Source: Leptodesmis sichuanensis A121 (GTDB taxonomy: Bacteria; Cyanobacteriota; Cyanobacteriia; Leptolyngbyales; Leptolyngbyaceae). From it: a stretch of 64,000 bases of DNA. The notes beneath the pieces were generated by a model, which saw only the letters and a list, made by a program, of their open reading frames with translations, ran no database searches and was not told where the DNA came from. Shown here one piece after another: positions 17,878 to 25,600 of the stretch. The stretch is from assembly GCF_021379005.1 (NCBI RefSeq), contig NZ_CP075171.1:806001-870000 (forward strand), read 5' to 3'. The stretch's first letter is position 1. The number at the start of each line of letters is the position of its first letter. Made by a program: the position numbers and the translations under genes.

Positions 17878-17925
17878 AGCCTTAGTATAACTAAGACGTA
17901 GTCATTATGAGTATGTCTTAAGGCT
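17878..17925 (-). promoter_or_regulatory. Palindromic operator region of the FMN reductase gene
   Basis: CTTAGTATAACTAAG (17881-17895) is a perfect palindrome with 6-bp arms and, read on the gene strand, covers a TATACT -10-like hexamer. Directly next to it, 17895-17917 is a 23-bp imperfect palindrome (GAC.TA.TCAT.ATGA.TA.GTC). Outer arms AGCCTTA/TAAGGCT (17878-17884, 17919-17925) enclose both. The layout fits a repressor or redox regulator site 28-75 bases upstream of the start. Confidence 0.5.
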
Positions 17926-18079
17926 GAATCTCAAGAAGACTTGTTTGTCAGCCTGGGCAGAGGCTTCACCTTCCTGTTCCTGAGTCGCTCTCTATTAGTT
18001 TGATTATCTACGCGACTCAACCATCCCCGGAACGTGGTACTTAGTAGTTGTTAACAATCACTCACCCCAACTCCGATAA

Positions 18080-18769
18080 ATGACGGTCACTGACGATAAA
18101 ACAATTGTTCGAGATTATTTCAATGCTACTGGCTTCGATCGCTGGCGCAGAATTTATGGCGATGGCGAAGTGAATAAAGTCCAACTCGATATCCGCACGG
18201 GCCACCAGCAAACCGTAGACACCCTGCTGGGCTGGCTACATGAGGATGGCAATCTGACAGGACTGACGATTTGCGATGCGGGTTGTGGAGTGGGTAGCCT
18301 CAGTATTCCTCTGGCTGAAGCAGGGGCGATCGTCTTTGCCAGCGATATCTCCGAGAAGATGGTTGAGGAAGCCAAAACCCGCGCCGAAGCAAGTCTGGGC
18401 AATAGTCAAAATCCCACCTTTGCCGTTCAGGATCTGGAAAGCTTGTCAGGTCGCTATCACACGGTTGTTTGTTTGGATGTGCTGATCCACTACCCCCAGG
18501 ACAAAGCCGCCGACATGATTCGTCACCTCAGCGACCTGGCAGAATCCCGTCTGATTCTCAGTTTTGCACCCAAAACCCTCTGCTATAGTCTGCTGAAAAA
18601 AGTTGGCGAATTCTTCCCCGGCCCCAGCAAAACCACCCGTGCCTACCTGCATAGCGAAGCCGAAATTGTGAAAATCCTGGAAGCACTGGGCTGGAGCATT
18701 CAACGCCGCGCTATGACCAAAACCCGCTTCTACTTCTCCCGTATGTTGGAAGCCACGAAGGAGAATTAA
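18080..18769 (+). CDS. chlM: Magnesium-protoporphyrin IX O-methyltransferase
   Basis: 229 residues. It transfers a methyl group from SAM to the 13-propionate of Mg-protoporphyrin IX, a chlorophyll-specific step after Mg chelatase. N-terminal family motif: VRDYFNATGFDRWRRIYG. SAM-binding loop: CDAGCGVGSLSIPLAEAG. Later SFAPKT and a conserved C-terminus RFYFSRMLEA. Length and motifs match cyanobacterial ChlM. It appears monocistronic and is followed by an AT-rich inverted repeat and a copy of the 72-bp repeat. Confidence 0.95.
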   Translation: MTVTDDKTIVRDYFNATGFDRWRRIYGDGEVNKVQLDIRTGHQQTVDTLLGWLHEDGNLTGLTICDAGCGVGSLSIPLAEAGAIVFASDISEKMVEEAKTRAEASLGNSQNPTFAVQDLESLSGRYHTVVCLDVLIHYPQDKAADMIRHLSDLAESRLILSFAPKTLCYSLLKKVGEFFPGPSKTTRAYLHSEAEIVKILEALGWSIQRRAMTKTRFYFSRMLEATKEN

Positions 18770-18841
18770 GTTTTAAGTTTTGAGTGATGAGTTTTGAATT
18801 AAGTTTGAGAGCAAGAAACAACTTAAAACTCAAGACTTAAA
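18769..18841. repeat. AT-rich inverted repeat after chlM
   Basis: Runs of AAGTTTTAAGTTTTGAGT type on one side and AACTTAAAACTCAAGACTT on the other can fold back on each other. A very similar structure follows htpG (21621-21690). Possibly a terminator or a repetitive spacer element. Confidence 0.4.
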
Positions 18842-18910
18842 CCAAGTCCAGCTAGAGAACAGGAGGTTTCCGATCAGACAAACTCCGGTTCTGGACTTGG
18901 ACAAGGTTAA
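18839..18910 (+). repeat. 72-bp nested palindromic repeat, copy A
   Basis: Outer arms TAAACC...AAGGTTAA, next arms AAGTCCAG...CTGGACTT, inner GAGAAC...CCGGTTCT. Lies between chlM and the DUF423 gene. The first member in this window of a dispersed family; the others are at 22300, 31090, 32161, 36029, 46444 and (decayed) 50711. Confidence 0.85.
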
Positions 18911-18931
18911 AACTTAGAACTTAAATCTTCT

Positions 18932-19321
18932 ATGTTCAACTTCTTCCTTGCCAGTGGTGCCATTCTCGGTGGATTATCTGTAGCGGCGGGAGCATTTGCT
19001 ACTCATTCATTGCGGGGGCAAATCAGCGATCGTGCGCTGGAGATCTTTGACACGGGAGCGCGGTATCAGATGTATCATGCCCTGGCACTCCTGGCGGTGG
19101 CTTTACTGATCGCCCGCACGGAACTGCCACCGCCAACGCTACTAGCCGCAGGGTATGCCTTCATTGCCGGAACCTTGATCTTCTCTGGTAGCCTTTATGC
19201 CCTCAGCCTCAGCGGCATCAAAATTCTGGGAGCCGTTGCCCCGATCGGAGGAGCCGCTCTGATTGCTGGATGGATCTGTTTGGCGATCGCGGCGGTAGGG
19301 AAATCCGTATCTTCGGGTTAG
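18932..19321 (+). CDS. DUF423 family small membrane protein (YgdD-like)
   Basis: 129 residues with four predicted membrane helices (about 2-22, 46-63, 70-90, 97-120). The N-terminus SGAILGGLSVAAGAFATHSL followed by YHALALLAVAL is characteristic of the DUF423 family. It is an inner-membrane protein of unknown function found across bacteria. The start ATG lies 22 bases after copy A of the 72-bp repeat, so the repeat is in its leader. Confidence 0.85.
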   Translation: MFNFFLASGAILGGLSVAAGAFATHSLRGQISDRALEIFDTGARYQMYHALALLAVALLIARTELPPPTLLAAGYAFIAGTLIFSGSLYALSLSGIKILGAVAPIGGAALIAGWICLAIAAVGKSVSSG

Positions 19322-19532
19322 GCGAGATTCCTGTCTAAAATTAAAAACAGCAAACAAGTAGTGACCCTGGCCTTTGCAGTATGGGTTAGCTGCACATAGT
19401 CCATGCTGTCCAGAGAGTTGATGCATTAGTTAGCACTAACGCGTCCTGCATTTACTGGCGTTTTGGTTTGGTAATCCAAAATCTAAAATCCAAAATCCTC
19501 ACACCTTTCTAGATCTCCTGGAGTAACCTTAC

Positions 19533-21611
19533 ATGACTACTGTTCTGGAAAAGGGCAATATCAGTATCCATACTGAGAATATTTTTCCAATTATTAAAAA
19601 GTGGCTCTATTCCGACCACGAAATTTTTCTAAGAGAGCTGATATCAAATGCTGTAGATGCCATCCAGAAGCTGAAGATGGTATCTCATTCGGGTGAGTAC
19701 TCCGGTGATCTGGGAGAACCCGAAATCATCATCACCCTGAATAAGGAAGCTAAGACCCTGGCGGTTTCCGATACGGGAATTGGCATGACTGCGGAGGAAG
19801 TCAAGAAATACATTAATCAGGTTGCTTTCTCTAGCGCTGAAGAATTTGTGCAGAAGTACAAAGCCAACGCCGATCAGCAAATTATTGGTCACTTTGGATT
19901 AGGCTTCTACTCTTCTTTCATGGTCGCCTCCAAAGTGGAGATTGATACCCTGTCCTATCAGCCTGGAGCACAGGCCGTTCACTGGTCATGTGATGGCACT
20001 ACGGAATTTGAACTGACCGATTCCTCCCGGACTCAGCGCGGTACGACCGTCACCCTGACGCTGATGGACGAGGAGAAGGAATACCTGGAACCCTACCGGA
20101 TCCGATCGCTGATCACCAAATACTGCGACTTCATGCCTTTCCCGATCAAGCTGGAGGTGATTGAACCCCCGAAGGCGGAGGGAGAAGCAACTGAAGCAGC
20201 CCCAGAAGCCAAGGCACCGGAACAGGTCAACCGTCAGAAAGCCCCCTGGAAGGAATCTCCCAACAGCCTTACCAAGGAAGACTACCTGGAGTTTTATCGC
20301 TACCTGTACCCATTCCAGGAAGATCCCCTGCTCTGGGTGCATCTGAACACGGACTATCCGTTTGTGGTGAATGGCATTCTCTACTTCCCCAAACTCAAGC
20401 CTGATGTGGATGTCACCAAAGGACAGATCAAACTCTTCTGCAATCAGGTCTTCGTCAGCGACAACTGTGAAGAGGTAATTCCCCGCTTCCTGATGCCCCT
20501 GCGCGGTGTGATCGACAGTGCCGATATTCCCCTGAACGTCTCCCGTAGCTTCCTGCAGAACGATCGCACCGTGCGCCGGATTGCCGACTACATTGCCAAG
20601 AAGGTGGGCGATCGCCTGAAAGAACTGTACCGGGACGATCGCGACCAATATGTCCGCTCCTGGCAAGACCTGGGCACCTTCGTCAAATTTGGCTCTCTCA
20701 ACGACGACAAGTTCAAAAAGCAAGTTGAGGATATTGTCATTTATCGCACAACCTGGCAGGGTGCCGGAGATCAGGGAGCGGCGATCGGGGAAACCAGCGA
20801 AGCCCCTAAAGTTGAAGTGCAATCTGCAGAAGGCGATGTCTGGCAAGATGTCTCCTCCCCATCATCCTCTTCCCCGACACCCGACACCCAACACCCAACA
20901 CCCTCTTACACCACCCTCAAAGAATACCTGGAGCGCAATAAAGAGCGGCACGAAAACCGCGTCTTCTACTGCACCGATGAAGTGAGTCAGGCGACCTATG
21001 TGGAACTCCACAAGCAGCAGGGCTTAGAAGTGTTATTTATGGATTCCTTCATCGATACCCACTTCATCAGCTTCCTGGAGCGGGAGTATCCAGACATCAA
21101 GTTCTCACGGGTAGATGCGGATCTGGATGACACCCTGATCGATAAGGATAAAGAGGCCGAAATTGTTGATCCAAAAACCAACAAGACCCGCAGCGAACTG
21201 ATTAAGGAACTGTTCCAGCAAGCCTTGAACAAGCCCAAGGTTACAATTCGCACGGAATCCTTGAAAGCCAGTGATCAGCAGGGCAGTCCACCTGCCGTTG
21301 TGCTGCTACCGGAACACCTGCGGCGGATTCGGGAGATGAGTGCGTTGCTACAACAACAAGCCGTCGAGTTCCCGGAAGAGCATATCCTGCTGGTCAACAC
21401 CGCCCATCCCCTGATTCAAAATCTGGTCAGCATCAGCCAGGGCAGCATTATCCAGAGCGGTGGCCAGTCTCCTTCGGCTGAACTGGCAACCCTGATCTGC
21501 AACCATGTCTATGATCTGGCACTGATGGCCCAAAAAGGCTTTGATGCGGATGGCATGAAGACCTTTATCGATCGCTCCAATCAAGTGCTGACGCGCCTGA
21601 CGACGAATTAG
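19533..21611 (+). CDS. htpG: Molecular chaperone HtpG (bacterial Hsp90)
   Basis: 692 residues. The N-terminal GHKL ATPase has LRELISNAVDAIQKL, SDTGIGMT and GHFGLGFYSSF, followed by middle and C-terminal dimerisation domains. It is a cytosolic ATP-driven chaperone important for heat, light and oxidative stress in cyanobacteria. Two low-complexity insertions are visible. One is a Glu/Ala/Pro stretch (about residues 213-232), at the place of the charged linker. The other is a Ser/Pro/Thr stretch (about 440-458) whose DNA (20855-20912) is ACACCCA-type heptad repeats. Start ATG 19533 with CTGGAG upstream. Confidence 0.95.
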   Translation: MTTVLEKGNISIHTENIFPIIKKWLYSDHEIFLRELISNAVDAIQKLKMVSHSGEYSGDLGEPEIIITLNKEAKTLAVSDTGIGMTAEEVKKYINQVAFSSAEEFVQKYKANADQQIIGHFGLGFYSSFMVASKVEIDTLSYQPGAQAVHWSCDGTTEFELTDSSRTQRGTTVTLTLMDEEKEYLEPYRIRSLITKYCDFMPFPIKLEVIEPPKAEGEATEAAPEAKAPEQVNRQKAPWKESPNSLTKEDYLEFYRYLYPFQEDPLLWVHLNTDYPFVVNGILYFPKLKPDVDVTKGQIKLFCNQVFVSDNCEEVIPRFLMPLRGVIDSADIPLNVSRSFLQNDRTVRRIADYIAKKVGDRLKELYRDDRDQYVRSWQDLGTFVKFGSLNDDKFKKQVEDIVIYRTTWQGAGDQGAAIGETSEAPKVEVQSAEGDVWQDVSSPSSSSPTPDTQHPTPSYTTLKEYLERNKERHENRVFYCTDEVSQATYVELHKQQGLEVLFMDSFIDTHFISFLEREYPDIKFSRVDADLDDTLIDKDKEAEIVDPKTNKTRSELIKELFQQALNKPKVTIRTESLKASDQQGSPPAVVLLPEHLRRIREMSALLQQQAVEFPEEHILLVNTAHPLIQNLVSISQGSIIQSGGQSPSAELATLICNHVYDLALMAQKGFDADGMKTFIDRSNQVLTRLTTN

Positions 21612-21620
21612 GGTAGTTCT

Positions 21621-21690
21621 AAGTTTTGAGTTTTAAGTTTGGAGTTTGGAATGCACAAAAAATTCAAAACTTAAAATTCAAAACTTAAAA
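21621..21690. repeat. AT-rich inverted repeat after htpG
   Basis: GTTTTGAGTTTTAAGTTT (about 21623-21640) pairs with AAACTTAAAATTCAAAAC on the right side with one mismatch. It could form a long hairpin between htpG and rpmB. Similar to 18769-18841. Confidence 0.45.
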
Positions 21691-21759
21691 CCCGCGCTCC
21701 ACATAGATCATGTATGATGGGTGTTTGGATAAAAAGAGCGCGAAACTTTGGAGACTGCA

Positions 21760-21996
21760 ATGGCTCGTAAATGTCAGCTAACTGGGAAAAAGGCGAATAA
21801 TGCCTATGCCATCTCCCACTCACACCGCCGCACCAAAAAGCTGCAGGAAGTGAATCTGCAATGGAAGCGAGTCTGGTGGGAAGAAGGAAAGCGTTGGGTG
21901 CGCCTGCGCCTGTCAACGAAAGCAATCAAGACTCTAGAGAAAAAGAGTCTGGGTCAATTTGCGAAGGAAGCCGGAATTAACCTGAACCAGTTTTAG
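21760..21996 (+). CDS. rpmB: 50S ribosomal protein L28
   Basis: 78 residues: [20 protein letters not shown] and a basic body with [12 protein letters not shown], the typical bacterial/chloroplast L28. It binds 23S rRNA near the E site. Start ATG at 21760 with TTTGGAG nine bases upstream. It appears to be a single-gene unit ended by the hairpin at 22069-22100. Confidence 0.95.
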   Translation: MARKCQLTGKKANNAYAISHSHRRTKKLQEVNLQWKRVWWEEGKRWVRLRLSTKAIKTLEKKSLGQFAKEAGINLNQF

Positions 21997-22068
21997 TTGA
22001 GTCAGGATGCGGTTCTCCCGAAACCAGAGGGTAGGCAGCCAATCCCGATCGTAATTCAGCAACAGTAT

Positions 22069-22100
22069 GGGACACGCAGTAAACTGTGTGTCCCTATTTT
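22069..22100 (+). terminator. Rho-independent terminator after rpmB
   Basis: The stem GGGACACGCAG / CTGTGTGTCCC encloses a TAAA loop and is followed by TATTTT. It starts 73 bp after the rpmB stop. One G-T pair lies in a stem of about 11 bp. Confidence 0.65.
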
Positions 22101-22105
22101 GATTC

Positions 22106-22142
22106 AGTCGTAGAGAGATTCTGGCGAAACGTCTCTACGACT
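22106..22142. repeat. 11-bp-stem hairpin repeat
   Basis: AGTCGTAGAGA (22106-22116) and TCTCTACGACT (22132-22142) are perfect inverted arms around CTGGCGAAACG. Hairpins with GTAGAGA/TCTCTAC arms recur between genes of filamentous cyanobacteria. Confidence 0.5.
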
Positions 22143-22685
22143 AAAACCAACAAATTTGAATTTTGTCAGTATCGCCAGGGTGCCGCCCTATCAGAAATTC
22201 TTACACTAAGATAGAAAGCGGGTTGATTGATTCTTTAGATCAAGTGGGTATCATGGCTGCGTCGAGTTGTCTAAGTCCCCCTCCCAGATGCAGTCATCTA
22301 AACCAGTTCCAGCGAGAAAACTAGGGTTTCCTATCAAAGAAACTCCGGTTCTGGACTTGGGCAAGGTTGATCATCTTACTCCTGGCCAATTTTGCATTCT
22401 CCGTCAATTTGCGGAATTCTCATTCCCTGTTGCATCTGTTCTAACTCGTAACTTTCCTGTTGATACCTGGCCCGTTAAGTTGATATCACAAAGAGGAACC
22501 TGCAACAGAAGATTGTCAAATTTTTAAGAAACTCGTACATAATTCACCTAAGTTCACAGGGGGCGTTAGTCTCTTATGAAATAATTTTTGGCTAACGGTT
22601 ATTCGTTCTTTGCTGCACTCCCCCACCCTTCCCCCTCTCCCTAATCTCAATCCTCTTTATCTACCGTTCACTCCAAGAAACAGTC
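22143..22685. other. Long leader region upstream of hpsA
   Basis: About 540 bp without a convincing gene. It contains repeat copy B and then the hpsA promoter/leader. An 86-codon frame (22267-22527) is mostly the repeat itself and starts with TTG, so it is not called. CATAAT at about 22537 may be a -10 element. Confidence 0.5.
22300..22368 (+). repeat. 72-bp nested palindromic repeat, copy B
   Basis: AAACCAGTTCCAG...AAACTCCGGTTCTGGACTTGG, then CAAGGTT. Slightly shortened in the inner loop and more diverged in the left arm than copies A, C, D, E and F. Lies about 320 bp before hpsA. Confidence 0.75.
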
Positions 22686-25600
22686 ATGTCAGACCGCAAA
22701 GCAAAATCCGTTCAACGTCTTTCGAGAGCCGTATGGAAGCTGTATCGCCGCCTGAGCAAAGGACTGGTGACCTGGTTGTTGCGATCGGCCTTGTTGCTCA
22801 ATCGTCAACGACGGGCTGCGGCTGGATTTGTATTGCCGACCACGGTGTTTTTGATTCTGGTGGTGGCATTAACGGCAGGAGCATTGAGTTATCGGGCCTA
22901 TAACAGCAGCACCCGGACGATCGGCAATATTCAAAGTCGGGCCATTTACAATGCGGCCACTCCAGCGATCGATCGTGCCCGCTCCAAAATTGAAGCGCTC
23001 TTTAAAGACTCGCGTTATCCAGGGGGGGTGCCATCAGAAGCCTTCCTGACCTCGATGATGCTGAACGATGGGCGGACAATTAAAGGGGTAAACCCAGCAA
23101 CTCCCCAACCTGGCATTAATGGGCAAACAGATCCCAATGACCCATTTACCTTGCTGGGTGAAAAGCGGATTGATATCAATGGGGACGGCTTGATTGACAA
23201 TGCCTGGGTCTATCATGACGGTGAAACAAAGTCGAGTGTTGTCTATTCCATCACTTTTTCCATTCCGGCAGATGACACAAATCCTGGGGGTCTACCAGGA
23301 TGGAAAAAGCTGTTACAAAAAACAGAAGTAGACAAAGCGTTAGGGATAGATAGCACAGAAAGCAAAAATGCTGGCCCCTTTGTCCGTACAGGGCCGTTGA
23401 GCAATAGTGAGGCGGTGACGTGCCGGGTTTCCAGTGGTAGTACGGTAGAGCAGGGATGGTATCAGGACGCTACAGATACCTCGAAACTACGGAAGCGATT
23501 TCAGATTGATGCATTCGTTGTCAAAGATGAGGATGCGGTCAGCCCTGGCAAGCCACCCAACCTGACAACCTTAGAGTTTTCTCAAGACCGCCTGTTGGAG
23601 CGGGGCAACAAATGGGGAGCCTGGTTCCGCAACGATCTGGAAATCTTCCCCGGTCGCCAATTTAACTGGAACGGGGCAATGCATACTGAGGGGAGTTTGC
23701 TAATTGGCCCGACCACGGCCAATAACTTCAGTGCCTACTTGATCAGTTCTCCTAGTTCCTGTTTGTTTTTGCCAGAATCGAACTCAGAAATCTCGGTTAG
23801 ACAGGTCGCTCAAGAGGACAATACGCAGGTAGGCAACAGATTTACCGGGGTGATTGGGTCTGGTGACATCCGCTCCAACAGCTATGGCGGCGGCTCATCA
23901 ATTCACGTTTACCAGAATAAGAGTTACGACGCTTCCAGGACTCTGGATCCTTCCACCCAATTGGTAAACAGCAATAAAAGGCCCTACTCCGTCTCTCTGG
24001 ATCCGGCCACGATCGTCACCAGTGACGGCTATAAAGCCAGGGAAGGAGACCCATCGAACTACACAGATGGACTCCCTGCAGTTACTAATACCAATGTGTT
24101 CATTCAGGGTAAGCGAATCGTTTTGGATCCCAAGGGCGATCGCCCTTATGTGGATGACACTTACCGGGCTGATAACCGCTACGGGCCAAAGCCTAACTAT
24201 GGCAAGGTGGCCGATGTTCCCACAGGCAAGATTGGTCAGCCCATCAATGCAGCCGATTTTCCAGGCAGCCCTGGAGTGATAGATTCCCTAACAAGGGATA
24301 CCCCAGTGGGTGATCCTTCGACAGTGGGTCTGGATGGCTACTGGGAACGGCGATCGATTGTGGAAGGATTGCGAATTCTGGTAGGTCAACGCCTGGAATT
24401 AGGAAATCCTGCTGGTTGGGTGCCTCCTCAAGATCGACCTCAAAATACACCTCAACAGCCAGATCAAACGCCTCAATCAAGAGATACCGATAGAAACGGT
24501 AACTTTACGGATCTGCGGCAGATCGGTAACTATGGAGCTGCCGCAAACGGCACCAATGCCGACCCCGATACCAGTGATAACGAAGGCGATCCGCTGTATC
24601 CTCCCCATCGGTTTGTGGACTCTACTCGCGCCCATGAGGAGCGACAACGCCGGACGTTACGCGATAACCTGGCGGCGGTTCAAGCCACTGCCGTTTACCA
24701 CTACAAAGCCGATGGTGCTGGCACTTTTCCCACAGCCTGTTTGGTGACTACGGCTCACCCTGGTACGCCCCTGAGTCTGCAACGGTCTGTTGATTTCCGG
24801 TTCAACCAATACCTTAGTACAACAGGCGCACCTGAACCCTGGATCGATTTCTTCTATGGCAAGGGTACCAATGGCTGGGAGTTTTCTCCCCCGGCAGCCA
24901 CGGAAGCTGACTTTGCGGCGGCGATCGCGACGGGTCAACCATTAGGAAACGCCCTGCGAAATCTTGCCAATTTTGCTGGCGATCCGGAAGGAGCCTTTCC
25001 CCCTCAGCAAGGAACAGCGATTCGTCCCGATCCGACCCTAACAATGTGGGGCAATTTCTCTAACCTCCGGCGTGCTGTAGCCACTCTTGATGCATCTAAC
25101 TACAACAGTCTTAGTCCTGCAGATAAAGCCTATCTGCATACCGCAGCCTGTACGTTGGGAATGCTGGCCTACAACCTGGAGCAGGTGCAAAAATTCGATC
25201 CCACGGCGTCTTTTCTGGCTGGTGCAATGACCACGCTTGGGCAAGATCTTTATAGAACGATGGATGGCAACAACGAGCCAGGCGAGATTCCTGATGTTCT
25301 GCCTAAAGAGCAGTTGTCCACTTACAAGGATGCCAGCGGCAATTACACCGGGACTTATAACCCTGCCAATTACAATCCGCGGGACTACGATCGAGTCACC
25401 CCAGCCATGTTTCTGGCTGCGCTCAAAGAGCGGATCAAACTTCAAACACCAGATGAAAACCCAGAAGAAGATGCCAGATATCAGTTGGCGCTGCTGATTC
25501 ATGAGCATTACCAGCTTCGCCGCGATCGTACCTATGGTTTCCGTCCCTCTCCAGCCGCTAACACCTGGAATTACAATCCTTATCTCTCGAACTACACTTA

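Noticed and set aside
19429-19440. GTTAGCACTAAC before htpG, like half of a CIRCE element
   Set aside because: The GAGTGCTAA arm with the right spacing is missing, so HrcA control is not supported.
19986-20846. 286-codon minus-strand frame opposite htpG
   Set aside because: Complete overlap with HtpG, which has clear motifs; a mirror frame from codon bias.
22267-22527. 86-codon plus-strand frame
   Set aside because: Starts with TTG and its first third is repeat copy B; no domain or ribosome site.
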